Positions 50,874 to 60,020 are shown, numbered from the stretch's first letter. The stretch is 64,000 nucleotides of DNA from Sphingomonas sp. PP-F2F-A104-K0414 (GCF_004340945.1 NZ_SLYD01000004.1:434001-498000); one strand, 5' to 3'. Translations and numbers: made by a program. Notes: generated from the letters alone by a model not told the origin.

Positions 50874-51539
50874 ATGCGGGTATTATTGGTCGAGGACGAT
50901 GCGGCGATCGCCGACGGGTTGGCGCGAGCGTTGCGCGCGGAGCATTTCGCGGTCGACGTCGCGAGCAACGGCGAGGACGGCGGCCATCTCGGCGCGACCG
51001 AATTGTACGACGCGGCGGTGCTCGATCTTGGCCTGCCGAAGCGCGACGGGTTGTCCGTCCTCCGCGACTGGCGCGCAGCGGGCCGCGACCTGCCAGTGCT
51101 GATCCTGACCGCCCGCGACGGCTGGTCGGAGAAGGTCGAGGGGTTCAAGGCGGGCGCCGACGATTATGTGGTGAAACCGTTCCGCGTCGAGGAGGTGGTG
51201 ATGCGCCTGCGTGCGCTGGTCCGCCGCGCCGCCGGTCATGCTGCGGCGCGCGTGACATGCGGGCCGCTGACGTTCGACGCGCAACTCGGCACGTTCGAGC
51301 GCGATGGCCTGCCGCTGAAGCTCACCGCGTTCGAATGGCGCGTGCTGTCGGCACTGATGCTCCGCCGCGAGGTGGTGATCGAACGCGCCGACTTGATCGA
51401 GCGGGTCTACGAGGGCGACGCGGACGTGGATTCGAATTCGATCGAGGTGATCATCGGCCGGTTGCGGCGGAAGATCGGTGCGCAGATGATCGAAACGGTA
51501 CGCGGCCGCGGGTATCGGCTGACGGCGGACGGGGCGTGA
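50874..51539 (+). CDS. OmpR/PhoB-family response regulator
   Basis: A 221-residue regulator. The receiver domain (1-115) has acidic residues E7/D8/D9, phospho-acceptor D51 (AVLDLGLP), T79 and K101 (VVKPF). The C-terminal winged helix contains LTAFEWRVLSALM and RGRGYRL. It resembles the PhoP/QseB-type subgroup. The cognate kinase starts 157 bases downstream, separated by a 102-bp family-A repeat. ATG 50874 follows AGGGACAGG. Confidence 0.95.
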   Translation: MRVLLVEDDAAIADGLARALRAEHFAVDVASNGEDGGHLGATELYDAAVLDLGLPKRDGLSVLRDWRAAGRDLPVLILTARDGWSEKVEGFKAGADDYVVKPFRVEEVVMRLRALVRRAAGHAAARVTCGPLTFDAQLGTFERDGLPLKLTAFEWRVLSALMLRREVVIERADLIERVYEGDADVDSNSIEVIIGRLRRKIGAQMIETVRGRGYRLTADGA

Positions 51540-51552
51540 TGGCGATATGCAC

Positions 51553-51654
51553 CACCCCGGCGAAGGCCGGGGTCCAGTTGGGGGACGGTGCTAACGGAAC
51601 GTTGTCCGCCATTATAAAAGCCTTTCCACCTGGGCCCCGGCCTTCGCCGGGGTG
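51553..51654. repeat. 102-bp palindromic repeat, family A, copy 3
   Basis: CACCCCGGCGAAGGCCGGGG and its mirror CCCCGGCCTTCGCCGGGGTG bound an element of the same 102-bp length as 18626-18727 and 30620-30721; the arm carries AAG where the others have GAG. It is inserted between the response regulator and its kinase. Confidence 0.9.
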
Positions 51655-51696
51655 GGGTTCAAGGCACGGATCATCCCACTTTAACGGGCGCACGTG

Positions 51697-53109
51697 ATGA
51701 CCCGCCTCCGCCTCATTCCTCGATCGCTCTTCGGGCGAATGCTCGTCATCGCAGGGCTGTCGACCGGGCTCGCGCTGCTGTTCGCGGGGGTGACGATCAG
51801 TCATGTCCTCGAACGCTTTGTCACACGCGGACTCGACGAGCGGCTCGATGCGCAGGTCGCGGTGCTGGCGCGTGCGGTCCGTCCCGACGCGACGCTCGAC
51901 CGGACGCGCGCGGTCGACCTGCCCGAATTCGGCGAACCCGGCTCCGACTGGTCGTGGCAGGTCGAGGGCCCCGCCGGTCGCTTCGATAGCGGCACGACCC
52001 GCCCCCTGCCCCCGATCACACCCCCCGCCCCCAAGCCGGCGCCACCGATCGACGCAGTACCTCCAGCCCCGCAGCCTGATCCCGGACGCCCTCATCCTCC
52101 CGGTCCCGGTGGCCCCGAAGATCACGCCCTCCACGCCGGTGACACGCGCGATCGCAACGGTGATCGCCTCCACTCGCGCACGATGGACGTCGCCACGCCG
52201 CGCGGCCCCGTGACGATCACCGCGATCGGTCCCCGCCGGATCGTCGAGGAACCACTGCGCGAGGCGATGATCCCGCTGCTCGGCTCGCTCGCCTTGCTCG
52301 GCATCGGGCTGGCGCTGGCGACGTTCGTGCAACTTCGGTTCGGCCTGCGTCCGCTGCGCGATCTCCGCACGGCGCTCGCCGCGGTCCGCGCTGGCACCGA
52401 ACGCCACGTCCCCGACGACCAGCCCGGCGAGCTGCAACCGCTCGTCACCGAACTCAACGCGCTAATCGACCAGAACGCCGCCGGGCTCGCGCACGCACGC
52501 CAGCATGTCGCCAATCTCGCGCACGGCCTCAAGACCCCGCTGGCGGCGCTGTCGCTCAAGCTGGCGGAGACCGGCGCGGATGACGATGTCCGCGACATGG
52601 TCGAGCAAATCGACCGCCGCGTCCGCCATCATCTCGGTCGCGCACGCGCCGATGCGACCGGCGGCGCCCGCGTTCGAACCCAGATCGCCCCCGCGGTCGA
52701 CGACCTGCTCGCGGTGCTGCGGCGGATCCATGCCGATCGGCCGATCGCGGTCGAACGCGCCATCCCCACCGATCTCGCGGTCGCGATCGACCCGCAGGAT
52801 CTCGACGAGATGATCGGCAACCTGCTCGACAACGCCTGGCGCCATGCGCGCTCGACGCTGACGATCGATGCGCGCGCCGCCGACGGCATGGTGATGCTGG
52901 GTATCGCCGACGATGGCGACGGCCTCGACGACAGCGCGATCGCGGAAGCGATGCTGCCCGGCCGCCGCCTCGACGAACGCAGCGATGGCCACGGCTTCGG
53001 CCTGTCGATCACGCGCGAACTCGCCGAACTCAACGGCGGCAGTCTCGCCTTGGGCCGATCGCCGACCGGCGGACTGGTCGCGCGTCTCCGCCTCCCGCAG
53101 CGCGCCTGA
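51697..53109 (+). CDS. Sensor histidine kinase of the two-component system
   Basis: A 470-residue inner-membrane kinase. TM1 is at about residues 15-35 (MLVIAGLSTGLALLFAGVTI). The periplasmic sensor region holds a long Pro-rich insert (about 105-145, PPAPKPAPPIDAVPPAPQPD). TM2 is at about 190-210, followed by a HAMP-like linker. The dimerisation box has H276 in AHGLKTPLAAL, and the ATPase has NLLDNAWRHA, DDGDGLDD and GHGFGLSI. AHGLKTPL resembles PhoQ-type kinases. ATG 51697 was preferred over the GTG directly before it. Its stop codon lies inside a 24-bp tandem duplication. Confidence 0.94.
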   Translation: MTRLRLIPRSLFGRMLVIAGLSTGLALLFAGVTISHVLERFVTRGLDERLDAQVAVLARAVRPDATLDRTRAVDLPEFGEPGSDWSWQVEGPAGRFDSGTTRPLPPITPPAPKPAPPIDAVPPAPQPDPGRPHPPGPGGPEDHALHAGDTRDRNGDRLHSRTMDVATPRGPVTITAIGPRRIVEEPLREAMIPLLGSLALLGIGLALATFVQLRFGLRPLRDLRTALAAVRAGTERHVPDDQPGELQPLVTELNALIDQNAAGLAHARQHVANLAHGLKTPLAALSLKLAETGADDDVRDMVEQIDRRVRHHLGRARADATGGARVRTQIAPAVDDLLAVLRRIHADRPIAVERAIPTDLAVAIDPQDLDEMIGNLLDNAWRHARSTLTIDARAADGMVMLGIADDGDGLDDSAIAEAMLPGRRLDERSDGHGFGLSITRELAELNGGSLALGRSPTGGLVARLRLPQRA

Positions 53110-53148
53110 CGCAGCGATCCGCTACGCGCCTAACGCAGCGATCCGCTG
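53101..53148. repeat. 24-bp tandem duplication spanning the kinase stop codon
   Basis: CGCGCCTGACGCAGCGATCC with GCTA (53101-53124) is repeated as CGCGCCTAACGCAGCGATCC with GCTG (53125-53148), 22 of 24 bases identical. The kinase TGA at 53107-53109 lies in the first unit and a TAA occupies the same position in the second. Confidence 0.85.
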
Positions 53149-53190
53149 CGGTGTGCGTTGGCCCGCTACGGACAGTCGGAAGGATAGAGC

Positions 53191-54048
53191 ATGAAAGTCG
53201 GATTCATCGGTCTCGGCCAGATGGGCAGCGCAATGGCCGCCAATCTCGTCAAGGCGGGGCATGCGGTGACGGTGTGGAACCGCTCGCCCGACAAGGCGGC
53301 GGACCTGGTTGCAGCCGGCGCGACGCTGGCCGCAACGCCCGCAGCCGCCGCGCAGGGCGACGTGGTGATGACGATGCTCGCGGACGACACCGCGCTCGAA
53401 GCCGTGGTGTACGGCGCCGATGGCATCCTGAACGCGCCTGCGCTGCACGTGTCGCACAGCACGATCGGCGTCGCGCTCGCCGACCGCCTCGCAGCGGACT
53501 CGGATCGCTATATTTCGGCACCCGTTTTCGGTCGCCCGCCCGCTGCCGAGGCCGGCAAGCTGTTCGTCGTCGCAGCCGGCGCGGACGATCTGATCGATCG
53601 CTGCGAACCGCTGTTCGAGGCGATCGGCCAGCGCGTCTTTCGCGTCGGCACCACGCCGTCGGCCGCCAATCTGGTCAAGCTCAGCGGCAATTTCATGATC
53701 ATGGCCGCGGTCGAGGCGATGGCGGAAGCAATGACGCTGGCGGAAAAGGGCGGCGTTGACCGCGCGACCCTGCTCGAAGTGCTGACCGGCACGTTGTTCT
53801 CGGCACCCGTCTACAAGACCTATGGCGACATGCTGGTGGCCGACGCGTTCAAGCCGGCCGGTTTCGCCGCCCCCTTGGGCCTGAAAGACATGAACCTCGT
53901 CGATGCCGCCGCGAGCACCTCGCGCACGCCGATGCCGCTGCTCGGAATCGTCCGCGATCATCTGCGCACCGCGATCGCGCTGGAGGGCGACGACGTCGAC
54001 TGGGCCGGCGCAGGACTCGCGGTGCGCCGGGCCGCCGGACTCAAATAA
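53191..54048 (+). CDS. NAD(P)-dependent beta-hydroxyacid dehydrogenase (HIBADH-like)
   Basis: A 285-residue member of the 3-hydroxyisobutyrate / 6-phosphogluconate dehydrogenase superfamily. The Rossmann motif FIGLGQMGSAMA is at the N-terminus, and the catalytic Lys is in NLVKLSGNFM (about residue 163). The C-terminal helical domain contains GLKDMNL. The conserved GLGxMGxxMA and the GxxGxG-K spacing match; the substrate (hydroxyisobutyrate, tartronate semialdehyde, glyoxylate or succinic semialdehyde) is not decided. It is convergent with the DUF427 gene, with three bases between. Confidence 0.9.
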   Translation: MKVGFIGLGQMGSAMAANLVKAGHAVTVWNRSPDKAADLVAAGATLAATPAAAAQGDVVMTMLADDTALEAVVYGADGILNAPALHVSHSTIGVALADRLAADSDRYISAPVFGRPPAAEAGKLFVVAAGADDLIDRCEPLFEAIGQRVFRVGTTPSAANLVKLSGNFMIMAAVEAMAEAMTLAEKGGVDRATLLEVLTGTLFSAPVYKTYGDMLVADAFKPAGFAAPLGLKDMNLVDAAASTSRTPMPLLGIVRDHLRTAIALEGDDVDWAGAGLAVRRAAGLK

Positions 54049-54051
54049 GGC

Positions 54052-54546
54052 TTACCAATAGCGGCTGCCGGGTACGCCCTTGAACGGCCCGGCAAGATCC
54101 GCGGTGATCCAGCCGCCGTAGAAGCCGCCGGGCTGCGGCACGACCATCTCGCCATCGACGGTGCACACATCGAACGGTGCAGCGTAGAAAGCGAGATGGT
54201 CGCGCAAGGCCGCAAACGCGCGGGTCGGTGCGGGATAGCTCCAGGCGATGTCGCGGTGCGTCTCGCCATCGAGCACGAGATCGTAATAGACCGCATCGCC
54301 CTTCCATTCGCAGAACGACCGATGCGTAGAGCGCCGCAGCAGCGCCATCGTCACGTCGTCAGGCGGGATATAATAGCTCGGCGGGTGGCTGGTTTCGAGC
54401 GTCCGCACGCTCGCGCGCGTATCCGCGATGACCTGCCCACGATGCTCGATGCGGATGTGGCGCGCACATCGCTCGGCGATCGCAGGACGGGGGAAGTCCC
54501 AGACGCTGGTCTGTCCGGGCAACACCGGATCACGTGTGACGGTCAT
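54052..54546 (-). CDS. DUF427 domain-containing protein
   Basis: A 164-residue cytoplasmic protein of the DUF427 family, small beta-rich proteins of unknown biochemical role. Hallmarks are CEWKGDAVYYD and IAWSYPAP, with HRSFCEWKG upstream of them, and FYGGWIT near the end. The start overlaps the stop of the DCC-family gene (ATGA). It is third in the TspO / DCC / DUF427 unit. Confidence 0.88.
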   Translation of the reverse strand: MTVTRDPVLPGQTSVWDFPRPAIAERCARHIRIEHRGQVIADTRASVRTLETSHPPSYYIPPDDVTMALLRRSTHRSFCEWKGDAVYYDLVLDGETHRDIAWSYPAPTRAFAALRDHLAFYAAPFDVCTVDGEMVVPQPGGFYGGWITADLAGPFKGVPGSRYW

Positions 54547-54908
54547 GGCTTCACCGCCTCGCGCCGTCGCAGCGCGCGCTGCAACTTAGGTCGGACGCGC
54601 AGGAAGCCGATATAGACGCGCTCGAGCAGGCTCAGCACGATCGGCTGGCGCGCAGCGAGCCCCAGCGGACGCAGAACCGGGATCGCCCGCCACATCGCCG
54701 CGAACGCCGCCGCGCCCGAGAGCAACTGCCCGTCCTCACGCGCGTGAAACCGTGCGAGCAGGTCGCGCCGGTCGATCGGGCAGGAGGCGTCGCCATCGGT
54801 CGCATCGATGAACTCGATCGCACCGCGCCGGTCGAGCCGCCGCATCAGCGCGATCTCGCGCCGGCATAGCGGGCAGTCGCCATCATGCCATACGGTCAGC
54901 CGGCTCAT
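54543..54908 (-). CDS. DCC-family thiol-disulfide oxidoreductase-like protein (DUF393)
   Basis: A 121-residue protein opening TVWHDGDCPLCRREIALM, the DxxCxxC signature of the DUF393/DCC family. FIDATD and the C-terminal helix LLERVYIGFLRVRPKLQR follow. A thioredoxin-like redox role is assumed from the CPLC motif and has not been shown for most members. It overlaps its neighbours by four bases at each end, so TspO, DCC and DUF427 are one tightly coupled operon. Confidence 0.88.
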   Translation of the reverse strand: MSRLTVWHDGDCPLCRREIALMRRLDRRGAIEFIDATDGDASCPIDRRDLLARFHAREDGQLLSGAAAFAAMWRAIPVLRPLGLAARQPIVLSLLERVYIGFLRVRPKLQRALRRREAVKP

Positions 54909-55480
54909 CGTCGGGTGTCGTTGCGCTGACTGATCCGGGTCGCGAGCACCGTCGCGAAGCCGAGCCAGGCGACGAACGGCACGCCCAGCCCCGCCGCCGG
55001 CCGATCGACCTTGGCGGCGGTGGCGACATAGGCGGCGCCGGTGACGACCATCCCGCCTGCCGCGATCGCGCTCGTCTCCAGCGCGCGCTTGCGGAAGAAC
55101 AACTCGGTCCACCCGCCGACCATCGCGGTATTGAGCAGCCACAGCCCAACCGCGGCGTTGCGACGCGGATCGGCCGGCGCGCGCATCAGTCGATAGCCGC
55201 CAACCGCAAGCCCGGTTTCGAGCACCGGCCAGACCGCGCCGAACACCGCGTCGGGCGGCGTGAAGCCCGGCTTGTCGAGCCGTTTGTACCAGCGCCGCGT
55301 CTTGGGGTGCGAGGGATCGGGCGCGTTACGCCGTCCCAACACTGCGCTCGCGCCCAGCACGCCGGCCACGATCAACGCCGCAACCGGCTTGGACAAGCCC
55401 GTCCGCGACGCGCCGGTCCGCGACGGATCGGTCAGCGCAACGTCCGACGGGTCGGTGTGAATCGGTGTGGAGGTCGACAT
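54905..55480 (-). CDS. TspO/MBR family protein
   Basis: A 191-residue membrane protein with about five hydrophobic helices after a polar N-terminal extension of 30 residues rich in Asp/Ser/Thr. The TspO motifs W-Y-x-x-L-x-K-P-x-F-x-P-P (RWYKRLDKPGFTPPDAVFG) and VWPVLE are clear. Members bind porphyrins and other tetrapyrroles and modulate stress responses in the outer or inner membrane. Several later conserved TspO residues (WN.LFF-type) appear as GGWTELFFRKR. It is the first gene of the three-gene unit. Confidence 0.88.
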   Translation of the reverse strand: MSTSTPIHTDPSDVALTDPSRTGASRTGLSKPVAALIVAGVLGASAVLGRRNAPDPSHPKTRRWYKRLDKPGFTPPDAVFGAVWPVLETGLAVGGYRLMRAPADPRRNAAVGLWLLNTAMVGGWTELFFRKRALETSAIAAGGMVVTGAAYVATAAKVDRPAAGLGVPFVAWLGFATVLATRISQRNDTRR

Positions 55481-55617
55481 GCCCTGGTCCTTTCGGGCAC
55501 GACGCCCGTGGTGCTACAGCGTCGGACGCCCGCGGACGTTCCGCGTGCGCTTGATACTTGAACTTCACGATCGTGCCGGGTACGGACACCGCACCACGCC
55601 TCGAACGACGCGTGTCG

Positions 55618-55691
55618 GCGGGTGTAGCTCAATGGTAGAGCTTTTGCTTCCCAAGCAAGTGACGAGGGTTCGATTCCCTTCACCCGCTCCA
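55618..55691 (+). tRNA. tRNA-Gly, anticodon CCC
   Basis: A 74-nt cloverleaf with encoded CCA. The acceptor stem GCGGGTG pairs with CACCCGC, the D arm is GCTC/GAGC around AATGGTA, and the anticodon stem TTTGC/GCAAG encloses loop TTCCCAA (anticodon CCC, reads GGG). The T arm is AGGGTTCGATTCCCT and the discriminator is T. A weak promoter match lies upstream (TTGAAC at 55558, TACGGA at 55581, 17 apart). No integrase lies beside it, so it shows no sign of being an attachment site. Confidence 0.96.
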
Positions 55692-55881
55692 AATTTTCAT
55701 CGATGTGATGTGATCGTAGCCCGGCTCTCGTAAGGCGCGCGCACGACGGATCGACCCTCGCCCGTTGGCCGACAAAGCGCCGTACCGCGCCAAGCGCCGG
55801 TCGGGGCCACGTGGTGGTCGCGGACCAGCTCCCTACGCTGTCGATCGCGGCGGCGTAGCGCGCGCGCCGGCGTGGCGGCGG

Positions 55882-56904
55882 TCAGCGCAGTTTCAGCGCC
55901 CGCCGGACCGCATCCCAACCGACATATTTGAAGTTCTGCGTGGCGGGCGCGTTGTCGCCGTCCTGCGCCACCAGCAACCCACCCGGATAGGCGGGGCCGA
56001 AATCGCCGAGCATCAGGTCGATGCCGTCGGTGTCGCTGGTCCCGTCGATGCCGCCGCCCCCGATCCGGAACCGGCCCGCATAGGTGACGCCGGGCAGACG
56101 GTAGAGCGTGTAGGCGTTGTCGCCCTGGCTCGACACGACCAGATAACCGCCGGTCCTGCCCGAGGGTGCGAGCGCCAGACCCTCGGCATCGGCGACCAGC
56201 GTCCTGCCGTCGACCTTGGCGATCGGGGTCCCGGTGACGGGTGCGGATGGATCGGCGTCGAAGCGCCAGAGGCCGACATCTTCTTCCGCGACATAGAGCT
56301 GCCCGGTACGATCGTCGACGACGCAGCCTTCGGACTGGGTGCCGAGCTTCATCGAGCGGACTGTCGTGACCTTGGGCGACGCACCCGACAGGTCGATCGC
56401 GACCTGGTCGATGCGGCCGTCCTTGAGCACGACGAAGCCGAACAGCGCGTGGTCGCGCGCGCGGGTCCAGAGGCACATGCCGTAGGCCTCGCCCGGCCCG
56501 ACCGGGAAGCGGCCGAGCGGCACGAGCTTTGCCGCCGCCGTGTCGAGGGTGAACAGCGAGACGTGTGCGGTATTTACGTCGGCGCGATCGCTCGCGGCGG
56601 CGATCACACGTCCCCCGAGATCGCGCAGGTCGACATTGTTGAGGCGGGCGGCAGGCGTGAAGCTAAGTCGCTTGCCCGTCAGGCTGTAGACGTGGATGCC
56701 CGCCTTCTTGTCGGTGCCGATGACGAGGCTCTTGGCCGGATCGCTCGCGTTGCGCCAGATCGCCGGATCGTCCGCGGCATCGGCAGCGGTATCGACCGGG
56801 TCGGTCTCCGCGGTCGCTGCGACCATCGGTGCCTCGATCGCCACCGGGACCGAGGTCGTCGCACATCCCGCGAGGAGCAGCGCCGCAAACGGAAGCGCGC
56901 GCAT
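55882..56904 (-). CDS. Beta-propeller phytase (3-phytase), lipoprotein
   Basis: A 340-residue protein with a lipoprotein signal (FAALLLAGC, lipobox cysteine about residue 14). A six-bladed beta-propeller phytase domain follows: DDPAIWRNASDPAKSLVIGTDK, NNVDLRD, EGCVVDD and YVAEEDVGLWRF are hallmark Ca2+/phytate-binding segments. It hydrolyses phytate (inositol hexakisphosphate) and releases phosphate, anchored at the periplasmic face or outer membrane. The start overlaps the stop of the TonB receptor gene (ATGA). The shared PHO box at 60105-60122 indicates induction by phosphate starvation. Confidence 0.93.
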   Translation of the reverse strand: MRALPFAALLLAGCATTSVPVAIEAPMVAATAETDPVDTAADAADDPAIWRNASDPAKSLVIGTDKKAGIHVYSLTGKRLSFTPAARLNNVDLRDLGGRVIAAASDRADVNTAHVSLFTLDTAAAKLVPLGRFPVGPGEAYGMCLWTRARDHALFGFVVLKDGRIDQVAIDLSGASPKVTTVRSMKLGTQSEGCVVDDRTGQLYVAEEDVGLWRFDADPSAPVTGTPIAKVDGRTLVADAEGLALAPSGRTGGYLVVSSQGDNAYTLYRLPGVTYAGRFRIGGGGIDGTSDTDGIDLMLGDFGPAYPGGLLVAQDGDNAPATQNFKYVGWDAVRRALKLR

Positions 56905-59900
56905 CAGAACGTCACCCGCACGCCGCCGGTGTAGCGGCGCCCGAACGTCTCGTGCTCGATCGTGTACGCCGAGGACCCGACATAGCGACGGCCCGGACCG
57001 TTCAGCAGATTGGCGAAGTCGCCGTAGATTTCGACATTGCCGTTGATCGCGTAGCGGACCGATGCGTCGAGCTCATTGTCCTTGGCCCAGTAGAAGTCGC
57101 CGCCATCGACGCCGCGGACGGTGTCGCCGACCTTCGCGACCGAGCCGATCGCGTCGAGCCATGCCGAGCGGTTCTGGTACGAGACGCGCGCGGAGAAGCC
57201 ATATTTCTCGTAATAGGCGATCAAATTGTAGATCGCGTCCGACGCGCCGGGCAGCCGTACTTTCCGCGACGGGATATCAGCCGTGCCTGGCGTGTCCGCG
57301 CGGCTCTTGTTGATCGTCGCGTTGAGCTGGATGCCGAAGCCGCCCATCCAGTCCGGCAGGCCAAGATCGGCGGTGAACGGATCGAGCTGCTGCTGGATCG
57401 CGCCCTCGATGCCCATGATATAGCCCTTGCCGCCGTTCAGGACGGTCGAGAACTGATATTGCGAGCGATCGGTATTGCCGCTGTTGAGGATCGTGCTGCC
57501 GAAGGTCTGCACCGAGTCGAACAGGACGTTGGTGACGTCCTTGTAATAGGCACCGATCGACAGGAAGCCGCGGGGCATCGTGTAATATTCGACATAGGCG
57601 TCGACGCCCTTGGCCTTTTCGGGCTTCGCGTCGGGGTTGCCGCCGGACACGGTCAGGTTGGCGTCGTTATAGGTCAGGTTCGGGCGGAGCTGATCGTAAT
57701 CGGGCCGTGCGGCGCCGGTGTTGAACGACAGCCGCGCCTTCATCCGATCGTTGACGTCCCAGTTCAGGTGGAGGCTCGGATACACCAGCGTCTGGCTCGA
57801 TTTCGCCTCGACCGGCGTCGCCACACTCGTTGCGGCATTGATCGAGAACGCCCGCGCGTCGTTGCGGATATGCTCGACGCGGGCACCACCGATGATGCTG
57901 CCCCAGTTGGTGGTCACCGTGGCCATCGCGTACGCCGAATAGACCTTCTCGCCGACCTTATAATAGTTCGCGTCAACCGGCAGATAGCTGGCGACGGTCT
58001 TCGCCTGGTCGACCAACCCGAGCACCTTGTCGCGGTCGAAATATTGGAAGGTGTAGCCGAGCGGGATCTCGCCCTGGAACCCGCCGGACTTGGCGATCGC
58101 GGAATAGTTGGTGGAGATTCCCGCGGCGGCGAATTGCGCTGCGCCGTTGATGTCGAGCAGGCTCTCGTTCGCGGTCTTGGTGCGATCGTCATAGCGGACG
58201 CCCGCCGTGAACACCGTCTGCGCGCCGAATAGCGACGCCTCGCGGCTGACGTCGAGCTTGGCGGTGTACGCCTCGGTCACGTCCTGCGCCTTCAGCGAGC
58301 GGAGACGGGTCAGCGACGTCGGGAAATCCTCGATCGCGGTCACCTGCGCACCGCGCGAGAACGTTCCGTCGGCGTTGCGGATCGTGCGGAACAGCTGGAC
58401 CTTGGCAAGCTGCGGGTCGGTCAGGTCATAGCCCACGGTCAGCCGGTTGGTGGCGTTCGTGAAGCTGGGGCTTTCGTAGTTCAGCTGCGCCGGCTGAGTC
58501 CGGTCGTCGATCGAGCGCGTGAAATTGCCGCGCCATGCGACCTTCCACTCGCCGAGTTCATGATCGCCGCCGACCGTGTTGGTGAACACCGACTGCTTGT
58601 ATTTGCGTACCGTAAAGTTCGCGTTGAGATCGACGCCGTAGACGGTGCCGAGCAAAGGCGTGTTGCCGGTGCAGATGTCGGCATAGCCGGTGGTGCCCGA
58701 TGCGGGCCGCGCGTTGACGGTGCAGCCGGCGCTCCCGGTCGGCGCACGCGACTGCTGGTCGTCGAGATCGAAGATGTAGTTATTGCGCTGCTCGTCGTCC
58801 TGGAACGCCGAGTAGATCGTCTCCGCGAACAGCTTGTGGCCGGGCGCCGGGCGCCAGTCGAGCCGGGTCGAGAGCGAGTAGTTCTTCCGCGTCAGGCGAT
58901 ACAGCTTGTTCTCGGTCTCGCGTGCCCAGTTGCGCGTTTGATAGCCGGGCCGCTTGTCCTCCTTGACCGCCTCGAAATCGGTCTCGAAATTGTCGGTGAC
59001 CATGCCGCGGCGATACAGGCTGGCGGACGAGACGATGCCGAACTCGCCGATCCCGGTGTCGATCCGGTCGGAGATGACGAGCGAGCCCTCATATTCGGTC
59101 TTCTTGCCGAGTTCGACATGGCCGAGGCCGCCCTTGGCCTGCACCTTCATGCCCGGGTAATCGAACGCCGAGCGCGTGATGATGTCGACATTGCCGGCGA
59201 TCGTCTCGCCGGTCATGTCGGGGGTGACGGCTTTCCGCACGATGATCTGCGAGGCGATTGCCGACGGGATCGAGTCGAACCGGGCGTCGCGGCCTTCGGG
59301 GCTGACGACGTTGATGCCGTCGATCGACAGCGTGGTCCAGTTGATCGGCGCGCCGCGCAGCGTGATGTAGCGCGCCTGGCCCTGGTCGCGCTGGACGCCG
59401 ACGCCGGGCAAGCGGCTGACCGCCTGCGCGACGTTCTGATCGGGGAGGCGACCGATCGAGTCCGAGGCGATGACCGAGACGAGTGAGGGGCTGGTGCGCT
59501 GGATCTGGAGCGCTGCGGCTTCGGATTCCGCGATCGGACGCGAGCCGGAAACGACGATCTCCGCCCCCTCGCCTGCGCCCGCATCCGTGCCAACGGCCGC
59601 GGTCATCGCCACGTCGAGCGTTACCGGGGCATCGGCGACCGTGACGGTCCGGCGCGCATCGGGGAAGCCGACATAGCGGATCACGAGTTCGTGCGTGCCG
59701 GCGGGGACGCCGTTCAGCGAGAACCGCCCGGTGCGATCGACGACCGTCGACAGGTCGAGCGCGGGGATCGAGACCGATGCGCCATCGAGATAGTCGCCGC
59801 TACCAGCCTGCGACACCGTGCCGGTAACCGATCCGGGCGCGCGCGGCGCCCCGACTGGCGTTACGGCGACCGGGGTTGCCGCGACCGGCGTTGCGGCGAT

Positions 59901-60020
59901 CGGGGCGGCGATCGGGCCGGCGTGCGCGGTGGCGATGCTCAACGGCATCAGCGCGCAGCCGGCGAGCAAGCCATGCGCGAAAACAGGGCCGCGAAAGCGG
60001 CGCGACAGGTTGGATGTCAT
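56904..60020 (-). CDS. TonB-dependent receptor paired with phytase
   Basis: A 1038-residue outer-membrane receptor. A signal peptide is followed by an Ala/Pro/Thr-Val repeat linker (IAATPVAATPVAVTPV, about 38-55). A carboxypeptidase-regulatory-like domain comes next (GTVSQAGSGDYLDGASVSIP to ELVIRYVGF), then TonB box-like AEIVVSG and a plug (LPDQNVAQAVSRLPGVGVQR, RGAPINWTTLSIDGINV). The barrel ends RRYTGGVRVTF. Such receptors beside beta-propeller phytases are thought to import phytate or its lower inositol phosphates. I chose ATG 60020 because it starts the signal peptide; the longer frame upstream crosses the PHO box. It is coupled to the phytase gene. Confidence 0.93.
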   Translation of the reverse strand: MTSNLSRRFRGPVFAHGLLAGCALMPLSIATAHAGPIAAPIAATPVAATPVAVTPVGAPRAPGSVTGTVSQAGSGDYLDGASVSIPALDLSTVVDRTGRFSLNGVPAGTHELVIRYVGFPDARRTVTVADAPVTLDVAMTAAVGTDAGAGEGAEIVVSGSRPIAESEAAALQIQRTSPSLVSVIASDSIGRLPDQNVAQAVSRLPGVGVQRDQGQARYITLRGAPINWTTLSIDGINVVSPEGRDARFDSIPSAIASQIIVRKAVTPDMTGETIAGNVDIITRSAFDYPGMKVQAKGGLGHVELGKKTEYEGSLVISDRIDTGIGEFGIVSSASLYRRGMVTDNFETDFEAVKEDKRPGYQTRNWARETENKLYRLTRKNYSLSTRLDWRPAPGHKLFAETIYSAFQDDEQRNNYIFDLDDQQSRAPTGSAGCTVNARPASGTTGYADICTGNTPLLGTVYGVDLNANFTVRKYKQSVFTNTVGGDHELGEWKVAWRGNFTRSIDDRTQPAQLNYESPSFTNATNRLTVGYDLTDPQLAKVQLFRTIRNADGTFSRGAQVTAIEDFPTSLTRLRSLKAQDVTEAYTAKLDVSREASLFGAQTVFTAGVRYDDRTKTANESLLDINGAAQFAAAGISTNYSAIAKSGGFQGEIPLGYTFQYFDRDKVLGLVDQAKTVASYLPVDANYYKVGEKVYSAYAMATVTTNWGSIIGGARVEHIRNDARAFSINAATSVATPVEAKSSQTLVYPSLHLNWDVNDRMKARLSFNTGAARPDYDQLRPNLTYNDANLTVSGGNPDAKPEKAKGVDAYVEYYTMPRGFLSIGAYYKDVTNVLFDSVQTFGSTILNSGNTDRSQYQFSTVLNGGKGYIMGIEGAIQQQLDPFTADLGLPDWMGGFGIQLNATINKSRADTPGTADIPSRKVRLPGASDAIYNLIAYYEKYGFSARVSYQNRSAWLDAIGSVAKVGDTVRGVDGGDFYWAKDNELDASVRYAINGNVEIYGDFANLLNGPGRRYVGSSAYTIEHETFGRRYTGGVRVTF

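Noticed and set aside
55618..55691. tRNA-Gly as an integration site of a genomic island
   Set aside because: No integrase, no duplicated tRNA 3' end and no change in base composition next to it.
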